Shown piece after piece: positions 1-6,118 of a stretch of DNA of 8,934 bases. Below the pieces are notes generated by a model. It had not been told where the DNA came from. It saw nothing but the letters and a program-made list of their open reading frames with translations, and did not search any database. Within the stretch, counting starts at the first letter, position 1. Each line of letters begins with the position of its first letter. Made by a program: the position numbers and the translations under genes. Source of the DNA: DATGLE01 sp035294325 (GTDB lineage: Bacteria; Chloroflexota; Ktedonobacteria; Ktedonobacterales; Ktedonobacteraceae); NCBI GenBank assembly GCA_035294325.1, contig DATGLE010000301.1, positions 1 through 8,934 of the forward strand, written 5' to 3'.

Positions 1-278
1 GCGGCGCTCTCCCAGCGGCCCTCCGCAGGCTCGACGCGGCTCCATTCCAGGCTCAAACGCAGCGCGTTGTTCTCCATCTGCTCCGCCCGCTCAAAATCCT
101 GCTCCGCCGTCTGCCACCAGTTCGCCCCCACCCCGCACTGCTCACCGCTGAGTATGCGGCCCTGCTGCTCCCAGCGATACCACTGATTATTGGTATTGCC
201 TCCCTCACACTGGTGCGACGAGGATGCCGTGCCCCACAAAAAGCCTTCGGGAAAACGTAGAACGCGCCGTTGAGTCAT
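1..278 (-). CDS. Glycoside hydrolase family 1 (beta-glucosidase-like), N-terminal part
   Basis: This is the 5' end of a gene whose remainder lies before base 1; 92 complete codons are readable without a stop. Residues 13-27 (FLWGTASSSHQCEGG) fit the classical GH1 N-terminal signature F-x-[FYWM]-[GSTA]-x-[GSTA]-x-[GSTA](2)-[FYNH]-[NQ]-x-E-x-[GSTA] at every position. Gln23 is the residue that in GH1 enzymes contacts the sugar in subsite -1. Near the window edge, RLSLEWSRVEP matches the family's strand-2 motif R(F/L)S(I/L)EWSR. GH1 enzymes are retaining (alpha/beta)8-barrel glycosidases acting on beta-glucosides, beta-galactosides or 6-phospho-glycosides; the two catalytic glutamates would lie in the missing part, so the substrate cannot be given. 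No signal peptide is seen, which suggests a cytoplasmic enzyme. The ATG at 278 has GAAAGG about 10 nt upstream; an in-frame GTG six codons earlier (296) is a possible alternative start. Confidence 0.93.
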   Translation of the reverse strand, partial: MTQRRVLRFPEGFLWGTASSSHQCEGGNTNNQWYRWEQQGRILSGEQCGVGANWWQTAEQDFERAEQMENNALRLSLEWSRVEPAEGRWESA

Positions 279-317
279 ACCATCTTTGCCTTTCACTGTG
301 TGCTGCAACGCCGTTGC

Positions 318-347
318 TTGCTTCTGCTCTTTCTTAGATTATATAAT
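318..347 (+). promoter_or_regulatory. Possible promoter with palindromic -10 (may be divergent)
   Basis: TTGCTT (318-323) is followed after 18 nt by TATAAT (342-347). The -10 lies inside the perfect palindrome ATTATATAAT (338-347), so the minus strand also carries TATAAT, about 60 nt upstream of the GH1 start. The minus-strand -35 is poor (TTGCAC, with too long a spacer). Plus-strand transcription would enter the hairpin region. Function is inferred from consensus match only. Confidence 0.4.
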
Positions 348-366
348 CACGAACACTTTCCCATGT

Positions 367-412
367 GCAAGCCAGAGAGGATGTCTGCTGCACAGCGTCC
401 TCTCTGGCTTGC
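367..412. repeat. Inverted repeat, 15-bp perfect arms
   Basis: Bases 367-381 (GCAAGCCAGAGAGGA) are the exact reverse complement of 398-412. The stem can gain three more pairs inward (T-G, G-C, T-G), leaving a loop of about 10 nt. There is no T-run on either side, so it is not a typical intrinsic terminator. It is the first of a series of hairpins in this intergenic stretch. Confidence 0.85.
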
Positions 413-435
413 CACTCGCGCGGCTTCGCCGCACC

Positions 436-494
436 AGGAATACGGTGAAGAGGGAAAATGCGCTGCGCGCATTTTCCCTCTTCACCGTATTCCT
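436..494. repeat. Long perfect hairpin, 28-bp arms, 3-nt loop
   Basis: Arms 436-463 and 467-494 are exact reverse complements around the loop TGC; one more pair (C435-G495) makes 29 bp. Just outside, CGCCGC (427-432) can pair with GCGGCG (495-500) across a small bulge, so the foot is longer still. The left flank reads GGCTTCGCCGCACC and the right flank starts GCGGCGAGC, which is the beginning of the tandem repeat that follows. No U-tract follows the stem. It would form a very stable RNA hairpin or DNA cruciform. Confidence 0.92.
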
Positions 495-770
495 GCGGCG
501 AGCGCCACGGACGCCAGCTAGCGCCGATATCTGTTATCCTGCGGCCCCGCTCTCAACGGGCGTTCGTGCAGCTTTGCCTTACCACCATAAACCTGAGGCG
601 AGCACGCAGGCGCGAGCCAGCAGCAATGTCTGATACCTGGCGGCTCCGCTCTCAACGGACATTCGTATAGCTTTGCCGCGCGGGTGGGTTTGTTGTGATG
701 CGGCAAATTGCGCGAAGCGCAATTTGCCGCATCACAACAAACCTGAGGCGAGCGCGCAGGCGCGAGCAAG
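492..770. repeat. Imperfect tandem repeat, about 100-bp unit, with hairpin insertion
   Basis: Three repeat starts are visible: CCTGCGGCGAGC at 492, CCTGAGGCGAGC at 592 and CCTGAGGCGAGC at 742. The second and third agree at 27 of 29 positions (592-620 and 742-770). A second conserved block recurs 99 bp apart, 541-578 and 640-677, at 33 of 38 positions, with core CCGCTCTCAACGG and end AGCTTTGCC. Unit 1 is 100 bp and unit 2 is 150 bp. The extra length is the 687-743 hairpin, which lies where unit 1 has only a short TTACCACCAT segment. The third unit is cut short after about 30-40 bp, just before the hydrolase gene. Open frames through this block are repeat-coded and have no recognisable product. 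Confidence 0.85.
687..743. repeat. Long perfect hairpin, 27-bp arms, GAA loop
   Basis: Arms 687-713 and 717-743 are exact reverse complements around GAA, with G686-T744 as an extra wobble pair. The foot is at the same repeat position as in the 436-494 hairpin: both right arms run into CCT directly before GMGGCGAGC. The stem bodies differ, although both close with a GCGC apex next to an A/T run. It ends about 70 bp upstream of the hydrolase start and has no T-run. Confidence 0.92.
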
Positions 771-812
771 TGATTTGCCAGAAATCAGAGAATACCGAGG
801 GAGACGAACAAT

Positions 813-1631
813 ATGAGCCTTGTGAAAAGCGACACGCTGCGCGTGCCGGGAGCAAATCTTTACTATGAGGTGTACGGAAGCGGCCCGCTCCTGCTTTTGA
901 TCCACGGCGGAGGCGGCGACGCGCGCGCATTTAACGGCATGGCCCGCTATCTCGCTGACTGCTACACGGTTGTCGCCTATGACCGTCGCGGCCTCTCGCG
1001 CAGCACGCTCGACGACCCGGAGGAGGTGCAGCATGTCGAGACGCAGAGCGATGATGCCCATCGCCTGCTAGCAGCGCTTACAAACGAACCGGCATATGTG
1101 TTTGGCAGCAGCGGCGGCGCCCTCATCGCGCTCGACCTGGTTGCGCGCCATCCTGAACAGGTGCGCACGCTGGTCGCCCATGAGCCGCCATCGCACCTGG
1201 AGCCAGGGCTTAAAGAACGCCATGAGGCCATCCGAGAGATCTATCGCCGCCAGGGCGCGGCTGTAGCCATGCAGCAATTCCTGACGCAGATCGGCGTGAG
1301 CTACAGGGACCGCGAGCCGGATGCCGAACTGCCGGGGCCGGGCGAGCGACCTGCTGAGAATATGAAATTTTTGATGGAGCGCGAATTCGCTATGTACGAG
1401 CGCTACCGGCTTGACTTCGCCGCGCTCAAATCAGCCATGACGCGGACACGCATCGTGATTGCCGCCGGAGCAGGTGGGCGACAGTACATTGGCTATGAGC
1501 ACGCCATCGCACTGGCGGAGCAACTTGGCACCGGCGTAGTAGAGTTCCCCGGCCATCATGTGGGCTACGTCAGTCATCCCAGAGCCTTCGCCACCAGGCT
1601 GCATGAGGTGCTTTCCGCCTCTGGCGGCTAA
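813..1631 (+). CDS. Alpha/beta-fold hydrolase
   Basis: The 272-residue product is a typical single-domain alpha/beta hydrolase. Visible elements are the oxyanion-hole loop HGGGGD (31-36), the strand-4 motif YDRRGLSRS (56-64), the nucleophile elbow G98-S-S-G-G102 with Ser100 as the expected nucleophile, and the C-terminal GHH (247-249) supplying the catalytic histidine. The acidic member of the triad is not obvious from the sequence. The lid segment (about 130-200) is charged and helical. No signal peptide is seen, so it is probably cytoplasmic. Substrate is unknown; relatives include esterases, lactonases and haloperoxidase-like enzymes. The ATG at 813 is supported by GAGGGAG at 797-803, 9 nt upstream. 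The gene stands alone, bracketed by long hairpins at 687-743 and 1631-1701, and the latter begins on its stop codon. No clear promoter lies in the 70 bp upstream. Confidence 0.93.
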   Translation: MSLVKSDTLRVPGANLYYEVYGSGPLLLLIHGGGGDARAFNGMARYLADCYTVVAYDRRGLSRSTLDDPEEVQHVETQSDDAHRLLAALTNEPAYVFGSSGGALIALDLVARHPEQVRTLVAHEPPSHLEPGLKERHEAIREIYRRQGAAVAMQQFLTQIGVSYRDREPDAELPGPGERPAENMKFLMEREFAMYERYRLDFAALKSAMTRTRIVIAAGAGGRQYIGYEHAIALAEQLGTGVVEFPGHHVGYVSHPRAFATRLHEVLSASGG

Positions 1632-1701
1632 TGCGTGAGTTGTGAATGTGGTGGTGAGGCGGATGTCGTCCGCCTCACCACCACATTCACAACTCACGCA
1701 T
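1631..1701. repeat. 33-bp perfect hairpin starting at the hydrolase stop codon
   Basis: Arms 1631-1663 and 1669-1701 are exact reverse complements with a 5-nt loop (TGTCG; T1664-G1668 can wobble). The first base of the stem is the last A of the hydrolase TAA. There is no T-run after it, so termination would not be of the classical intrinsic kind; protection of the mRNA 3' end is an alternative. A second, smaller palindrome (AAGCGCCCGGGTGCTT, 1705-1720) follows. The flank GCTTCGCTGTCAGGAA (1718-1733) resembles GCTTCGCCGCACCAGGAA beside the 436-494 hairpin. Confidence 0.93.
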
Positions 1702-1754
1702 ACAAAGCGCCCGGGTGCTTCGCTGTCAGGAAACCGGCAACAACCATAATTAAC

Positions 1755-1783
1755 TTGACACCGGGCAAATTTTCTTTTATATT
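1755..1783 (+). promoter_or_regulatory. Sigma70-type promoter of the padR unit
   Basis: TTGACA (1755-1760), a 17-nt spacer and TATATT (1778-1783) give a near-consensus promoter, predicted to start transcription near 1790, about 45 nt before the regulator's ATG. The surroundings are much more AT-rich than the rest of the window. Confidence 0.85.
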
Positions 1784-1784
1784 G

Positions 1785-1810
1785 GTTTTAACAAAACGTT
1801 TTATTAAAAC
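1785..1810. promoter_or_regulatory. 26-bp palindromic operator, probably for the PadR protein
   Basis: The half-sites GTTTTAACAAAAC (1785-1797) and GTTTTATTAAAAC (1798-1810) are reverse complements at 12 of 13 pairs, centred on CG. The palindrome begins one base after the -10 hexamer and covers the predicted start site, a position where a bound dimer would block transcription. PadR proteins commonly repress their own operon from such palindromes, so autoregulation is the natural inference. Confidence 0.75.
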
Positions 1811-1834
1811 TATTGAAAGTGGGATAACCAGACG

Positions 1835-2443
1835 ATGTATGAGTTACTCGTCCTCGCTCTGCTGATGCACTGGCCGCTCTATGCGTACCTGATCGCAGAG
1901 ATCGCCAATCACATTCTTGGGCCGTGGGAGCGCATCAGCCGGGGCACGCTCTCTTCCCTGCTGACCAGATTGGAGCAGGAGGGATTGATTGCTCCAGCCG
2001 CTCCAGAGCAGGTGCCCTTCCCTACGGAGCATCCCTCGCGCGTCTTTGCCATTACGGAGACGGGGCGTGAGCGCTTTCATCAGCTCATGATGGATACTAC
2101 TTCGAACCAGGGAACCTATCAGCGGCTCTTTCATATCAAGGCGCTGCACCTGGAGTTTGTCTCACCGGAAGAACGGCTCTCCCTGGTGGACCATTACATT
2201 AGCTACTGCCAGATGGGGCTGCGCTACCAGCAGGCCCAGGCACAGGATTACGTCACCAACCCGGTTAAAAGCCGCTCCGTCAGCAGCTTCTATGGAACTA
2301 CTGCCCTGAGTTTGATGGATCTAATCAGCCAGCAGTGGCAGCTCGAACTTGCCTGGGTGCAGCGGCTGCGCGAACGCGTCGTCGCCCAGGCATCACAAGA
2401 GATAGATATACAATCGAGTGAAAGGAATAAACATGTCCACTAA
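1835..2443 (+). CDS. PadR-family transcriptional regulator
   Basis: The 202-residue protein has the PadR layout. A winged helix-turn-helix starts at the very N-terminus (MYELLVLALLMHWPLYAYLI), with the recognition-helix region ISRGTLSSLLTRLEQEGLI (34-52) and the wing SRVFAITETGRERF (68-81). A C-terminal helical dimerisation domain (about 95-185) resembles the Vir_act_alpha_C type. Proteins of this class bind operators as dimers and are often released by small aromatic or drug-like ligands; the ligand here is unknown. The ATG at 1835 fits the family N-terminus, although the ribosome site is weak (GAAAGTGGG, about 10 nt or more upstream). The gene overlaps the start of the nitroreductase gene by 11 bp, so the two are co-transcribed and probably co-repressed through the palindrome at 1785-1810. 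Confidence 0.95.
   Translation: MYELLVLALLMHWPLYAYLIAEIANHILGPWERISRGTLSSLLTRLEQEGLIAPAAPEQVPFPTEHPSRVFAITETGRERFHQLMMDTTSNQGTYQRLFHIKALHLEFVSPEERLSLVDHYISYCQMGLRYQQAQAQDYVTNPVKSRSVSSFYGTTALSLMDLISQQWQLELAWVQRLRERVVAQASQEIDIQSSERNKHVH
2421..2426 (+). promoter_or_regulatory. Ribosome-binding site deciding the 2433 start
   Basis: AAAGGA lies 6 nt before the ATG at 2433, inside the last codons of padR. It favours this start over the in-frame GTG at 2418, which would add five residues and has no such site at a proper distance. Confidence 0.7.
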
Positions 2444-2948
2444 CCACACCCTTCCCGGATGGCTCAAGTTCTTTAATCGCCTGATCGTTGTTTTTAACCG
2501 CCTCGGCGGAAGCTTTGGCACCTGGTATATCCTTTCCATTCCAGGGCGCAAGACCGGAAAGATGCGCAGCACTCCGGTATCCGTGCTGCACGTGAACGGT
2601 CAGCGCTATATTGCCACCGGTTTTGAGACGCAGTGGGTAAAGAACGCCCGCAAAGCTGGCCGTGGTATTCTTGCCCGCGGGCGCAGGCAAGAGCAGGTGG
2701 CGCTGATAGAGGTGCCGGTTGAGGAGCGCCCGCCGATCCTGCGCGAATTTCCACGCCAGGTCCCGCACGGAGTCCAGTTCTTCGAACGCTTTCTGGGCAT
2801 GCCTATCGATGCCGAGAAGCTCGCACAGGCCGCGCCACACTGCCCTGTGTTTCGCATCTGCGATATATCAGAAATCATCCATGTCGAAACTCAGGATCAC
2901 GAAGGCTCCAGCGACCCGCGCCACTCATCCCTGAGCAGGCCGAAGTAG
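2433..2948 (+). CDS. Deazaflavin (F420)-type nitroreductase-fold protein, Ddn family
   Basis: The 171-residue protein carries the hallmarks of the Ddn-like split-barrel family: LSIPGRKTGKMRSTPV (34-49), then GQRYIATGF (56-64) and QWVKNARKAG (67-76). Family members bind deazaflavin F420 (some bind FMN or lipid-like partners) and reduce nitroaromatics, quinones or enones, usually in the cytoplasm or at the membrane face. F420 use here is inferred from the family; no F420 biosynthesis gene is in the window. It lies downstream of, and overlapping, padR, which suggests an inducible detoxification or quinone-protection unit. The C-terminal 17 residues or so (after about residue 155) are coded by DNA that also encodes the end of the GNAT gene on the other strand, and they match no family motif I recognise. 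The protein is somewhat longer than typical members of about 140-150 residues. Confidence 0.92.
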   Translation: MSTNHTLPGWLKFFNRLIVVFNRLGGSFGTWYILSIPGRKTGKMRSTPVSVLHVNGQRYIATGFETQWVKNARKAGRGILARGRRQEQVALIEVPVEERPPILREFPRQVPHGVQFFERFLGMPIDAEKLAQAAPHCPVFRICDISEIIHVETQDHEGSSDPRHSSLSRPK

Positions 2949-3475
2949 TATTCGTCCTCGAAGCGATCACCCATGACGTAGCGCTGGCGCAGGTTGCCCT
3001 CGTAGGTAAAGCCGAGCTTGAGCAGCAGGTTTCTGGAGGCTTCGTTCGCGATGTCGATGATAGCCTCGACGCGATGCAGCCCCAGTTCGCTGAATCCATA
3101 AGTGAGAATGGCAGACATCGCCTCGGTCATGATGCCGCGCCGCCAGTACGCGCGATTGAGGTCATAGCCCGTGGCGGCGCGATGGTAGCCTGGACCGAAA
3201 TCATGGAAGCTGCACGTGCCAATCAATCTATCTTCACCCTTGAACGTGAGGCCCCAGCGGATAGCCTCGCGCCGCTCATAACGCTCCTGGATCTGCTGAA
3301 TCAGAGCGTGCGTCTCATCGAGGGAGCGCTGAGGCTCATGCCCATAGTAGCGCATGGCCTCCTCATCGGAAAGTATCGCAAAGAGCGCCTCCGCATCCTG
3401 CGGCTGGATTTGCCGCAGATGCAGGCGCTCTGTCGTGAGCACAGGGAAGCGCGTAAATGCCGCGTCGATGGTCAT
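2897..3475 (-). CDS. GNAT-family N-acetyltransferase (RimJ/RimL-like)
   Basis: The 192-residue product is a complete GNAT of the Acetyltransf_3/RimJ type. It begins with the family opening LTTERLHLRQIQPQDAEALF (13-32). Motif A contains YDLNRAYWRRGIMTEAM (104-120), with the acetyl-CoA pyrophosphate loop RRGIM. Motif B is NEASRNLLLKLGFTYEG (144-160). Such enzymes use acetyl-CoA to acetylate protein N-termini or small amines; the acceptor is unknown. The start at 3475 is chosen because GGAGGAG lies 7 nt upstream. An in-frame ATG seven codons earlier (3496) would place that ribosome site inside the coding region. The 3' end overlaps the nitroreductase gene by 52 bp, tail to tail. Upstream lies the terminator of the nuo-like operon and no clear promoter. 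Confidence 0.95.
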   Translation of the reverse strand: MTIDAAFTRFPVLTTERLHLRQIQPQDAEALFAILSDEEAMRYYGHEPQRSLDETHALIQQIQERYERREAIRWGLTFKGEDRLIGTCSFHDFGPGYHRAATGYDLNRAYWRRGIMTEAMSAILTYGFSELGLHRVEAIIDIANEASRNLLLKLGFTYEGNLRQRYVMGDRFEDEYYFGLLRDEWRGSLEPS

Positions 3476-3482
3476 AGTCAGA

Positions 3483-3489
3483 CTCCTCC
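3483..3489 (-). promoter_or_regulatory. Strong ribosome-binding site of the GNAT gene
   Basis: On the minus strand this reads GGAGGAG, 7 nt before the ATG at 3475. It decides the shorter start for the acetyltransferase. Confidence 0.85.
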
Positions 3490-3590
3490 AGAACATAATT
3501 TAGATCCAGAGTAAGCAATACCCACAGTGCACTCCTCATGGGCACAGATGCAGCACCACCAGAAGATGCGGCAAAACCAATAGCAGACGC

Positions 3591-3695
3591 TAAAAATGGA
3601 GAGGCAGGGCTTGCCCCTGCCTTGTCTGTCTGGTTCGTTTGAGGGAAAGGCAGGGGCATTACCTGCCCCAGAGAGGGGTCCCCTGCCTCTCCATT
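3591..3695 (-). terminator. Compound intrinsic terminator of the nuo-like operon
   Basis: It begins two bases after the flavoprotein stop codon. Outer arms 3595-3609 and 3681-3695 are perfectly complementary over 15 bp (AATGGAGAGGCAGGG and its reverse complement). A nested 12-bp perfect stem pairs 3612-3623 with 3647-3658, and several other GGCAGGGG/CCCCTGCC pairings are possible. On the minus strand the outer stem runs into TTTTT (3592-3596). This fits an end of transcription for genes read leftwards from 8789; alternative pairings make mutually exclusive structures possible. Confidence 0.8.
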
Positions 3696-3696
3696 G

Positions 3697-6105
3697 TTAT
3701 TCGCGGATGCCGCGTGGCGGCAGCGGGCGCACCAGCGGACTCATCACCGGCAGATCCTTCTTGCTGCGCGGCAGGCGTTGTCGCACCAGGTAGTTCGGAG
3801 CGTTCGCCAGGTCATCCTTCTCCAGCGTGATATCCTCGCCGAAGCGATGGAAGAAGGACAGCTCGAAGTTCGGCGTCTCGCCAAGCGCGCCATGCGGGCA
3901 GACCTCAACGCAGTCGCCGCAGAAGATACAGCGATCAAGCGCGAAGGCGTAGCGCGTCAGGTAGCGCTCGGCCATCATTAACGAACCGGTCGGGCAGACC
4001 TGCACGCAGGCGCCGCAGGAAACGCAGTCCGTATCGTGCAGGCTGACGTTAAACGGCGTAGAGACGATGGTATCGAAGCCCTTGCCGAACATGCCGTAGC
4101 AGTCGGGGCCGATCACGTCGTGGCAGACGCGCACGCACTGCGTACAGTTGATGCACTTGTTGGGATCGCGCAGAATGAAGCTATGCGACAGATCCACATC
4201 GTAGTCGTGGTAGTCGCTCGGCTCGCCATCATGGAAGCGATTATCGGCCAGGCCGTGCTCGATGCTGTACTTTTGCAGGTCGCACTGACCGGCAGCCGGG
4301 CAGGCGCACTGCAAGCAGCGGCCCGCTTCACGCTCGGCCTGCTCGCGGAGATAGCCCATCTCGATGAGCCGGAAGTTGCGCTTGCGGTCCTCATAAGGCA
4401 GCATCGGCATCTTCACCTTCGGCTCAACCGGCTTGTAGGGCACGATATCGAAGAGATCAGGCTTGCGCTCCTCCAGTTCCAGGCGGCGCGCCACATCCTT
4501 CATATCCTCGCCCATCAGGAAGGCATGGATCGAGCGTGCGCCGAGCTTGCCCTGGGCGACGCACTCGATGATCGTGCTGGCGCCGATCTGCGCATCACCG
4601 CCAGCAAAGACACCCGGGCGATCCGTCATATAGTTGTGCGCGTTCGTCTGGATCGTCTTCCACTTTGTCCACTTCACCCCCGATTTGTCATCGAGCACCG
4701 AGGTATCCGGGTCCTGCCCGAAGGCCGGGATCACGGTATCGCACTTCACCACAAACTCGGAGCCTTTGATGGGCACCGGGCGGCGGCGCCCGCTGGCATC
4801 CGGCTCGCCGAGCTTGTTGCGCTGGAATTCGACGCCCGTGACATGGCCGTTTTCAGATATGATCCTTGTCTGGCTGACGAGGAACTGCATATCCGTACCC
4901 TCGGCCTCGCCATCTTCGCGCTCCTCAACCGTTGCGCCGATCTCGTTTGGTCCACGGCGATACATCGTATGAACCTTCGCGCCCAGGCGCAGCGAGGTGC
5001 GCGTGCAGTCGAAGGCCGTAAAGCCGCCGCCCAGCACGATGACCTCTTTGGTCTCGTCTACCGGCACCGACTTGCCCTCAACCTTCTCGCCGAGATAGGA
5101 GATGGCGTTGACGAAGCCCTGAGCATCGTCGCCTGGGATTGGCACTTGCTTACTCGTCCAGCACCCGATAGCCAGGTAGACGGCATCAAAGCCCTGAGCA
5201 AACAGGTCATCGATGGTGAAATCGACGCCCAGCTTGACGTTACACTGGAGATCGACGCCCAGCTGCCAGACGTGATCCAGCTCGCGATCCATCATATCCT
5301 TCTGGAGACGATATTCCGGGATACCATAGCGCAGCATGCCACCAGGCTGCGGCTGCATATCGAAGATCTTGCAATAGTGGCCCTTGAGCGCCAGATAATA
5401 CGCGCAGGTCAGGCCCGCGGGACCGGCGCCGACAATCGCCACCTTCTTGCCCGTCGGCGGATCTTTCACGAACGGCACCGGGGGATCGAGCAGGCAGGTT
5501 TCCGCCGCGTGACCATGCATGCGGCAAATAGCGATCTCCTCTTCGACCAGCGCGCGGCGGCACGCCTTCTGGCATGGCGCCGGGCAGGTCAGGCCCAGGA
5601 TATAGGGGAAGGGCAGCACCTCTTTGACCAGGCGCGCGGCCTCCTTCATCGAGCCTTTGGCGATCAGTTCCAGATAGCCGGGGATGTCGATATGCGTCGG
5701 GCAATCGATCTGGCAGGGCGGCTGACAGTAGGCATTGTGGTCGGAGAGCATCATTTCCAGGTTCGTGCGCCGGATATGGAACAGCTCATCCGAGTTCGTC
5801 GTCACTACCATGCCGGGAATTGCGGGCGTATTGCAGGAAGGCAGTGGCCGCTCCACTCCTTCGATATGCACAAGGCACATACGACAGGCCGAAGTTGGCT
5901 CCAGCTTTTCATCGTTACACAGATTCGGGATATCGGTAATACCCGCGTCGATGGCCGCGCTCAGGATCGTCTGACCTTGATATGCCTGCACCTCCTTGCC
6001 ATCGATGGTGAAGGTAAAGCCGGGCTGCCCAACATCGTTGCGCACCATCGGCGCTTGCGGCTCCGCTGTGATTGGTGAGAAATTATCTCGGACTGATATA
6101 GCCAT
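3697..6105 (-). CDS. NuoG-N/GltD-like iron-sulfur flavoprotein fusion (NAD(P)H oxidoreductase)
   Basis: The 802-residue protein contains, in order: a [2Fe-2S] domain like the NuoG N-terminus (C63, C74, C77, C91; spacing C-x10-C-x2-C-x13-C); a GltD/dihydropyrimidine-dehydrogenase-type [4Fe-4S] region (C127, C131, C135, then C174, C178, C182 and C194); an FAD-binding fold (VGAGPAG, 225-231); an NAD(P)H fold (GGGFTAFD, 359-366, with YRRG at 382-385, typical of NADPH users); the FAD C-terminal motif GVFAGGDAQIGAS (498-510); a CxxCxC...C motif (C597, C600, C602, C608); a two-cluster ferredoxin domain (C651/654/657/661 and C694/697/700/704); and one more motif CIFCGDCVEVCP (C726-C736). It is soluble, with no membrane segment. 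The likely role is NAD(P)H oxidation and passage of electrons through Fe-S clusters, as last gene of the operon 13 bp after nuoF. The molybdopterin-fold domain of true NuoG is absent. The ATG at 6105 has GAGG 6 nt upstream. Confidence 0.94.
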   Translation of the reverse strand: MAISVRDNFSPITAEPQAPMVRNDVGQPGFTFTIDGKEVQAYQGQTILSAAIDAGITDIPNLCNDEKLEPTSACRMCLVHIEGVERPLPSCNTPAIPGMVVTTNSDELFHIRRTNLEMMLSDHNAYCQPPCQIDCPTHIDIPGYLELIAKGSMKEAARLVKEVLPFPYILGLTCPAPCQKACRRALVEEEIAICRMHGHAAETCLLDPPVPFVKDPPTGKKVAIVGAGPAGLTCAYYLALKGHYCKIFDMQPQPGGMLRYGIPEYRLQKDMMDRELDHVWQLGVDLQCNVKLGVDFTIDDLFAQGFDAVYLAIGCWTSKQVPIPGDDAQGFVNAISYLGEKVEGKSVPVDETKEVIVLGGGFTAFDCTRTSLRLGAKVHTMYRRGPNEIGATVEEREDGEAEGTDMQFLVSQTRIISENGHVTGVEFQRNKLGEPDASGRRRPVPIKGSEFVVKCDTVIPAFGQDPDTSVLDDKSGVKWTKWKTIQTNAHNYMTDRPGVFAGGDAQIGASTIIECVAQGKLGARSIHAFLMGEDMKDVARRLELEERKPDLFDIVPYKPVEPKVKMPMLPYEDRKRNFRLIEMGYLREQAEREAGRCLQCACPAAGQCDLQKYSIEHGLADNRFHDGEPSDYHDYDVDLSHSFILRDPNKCINCTQCVRVCHDVIGPDCYGMFGKGFDTIVSTPFNVSLHDTDCVSCGACVQVCPTGSLMMAERYLTRYAFALDRCIFCGDCVEVCPHGALGETPNFELSFFHRFGEDITLEKDDLANAPNYLVRQRLPRSKKDLPVMSPLVRPLPPRGIRE

Positions 6106-6118
6106 CTAGTTCCTCATT

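Noticed and set aside
270..769. Several small open frames on both strands in the intergenic stretch
   Set aside because: They run through the tandem repeat and hairpins. For example the minus-strand frame 518-769 simply repeats a LAPAxSPQV...ECPLRA-like block every 33 codons because the DNA repeats every 99 bp. No domain or good start site is seen.
492..770. CRISPR array
   Set aside because: The repeats are about 100-150 bp apart, imperfect, and the intervening DNA is itself repeated. There are no regular unique spacers and no cas genes.
687..1701. Insertion sequence or MITE with terminal inverted repeats around the hydrolase
   Set aside because: The bracketing hairpins are each palindromic by themselves but do not match each other, no transposase is present, and no target-site duplication is apparent.
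1431..1865. Two open frames, one per strand, both starting MSCECGGEAD
   Set aside because: The identical start comes from the 33-bp palindrome at 1631-1701; neither has a recognisable product.
3476..3496. Upstream ATG of the acetyltransferase
   Set aside because: Using it would place the strong GGAGGAG ribosome site inside the coding sequence; the ATG at 3475 is ideally spaced from that site and begins at the family's usual N-terminus.
4036..6078. 680-codon open frame on the plus strand
   Set aside because: It lies antisense to the flavoprotein, whose FAD, NAD(P)H and cysteine motifs prove the other strand codes. The antisense product has no recognisable domain and is a by-product of GC-rich codon use.
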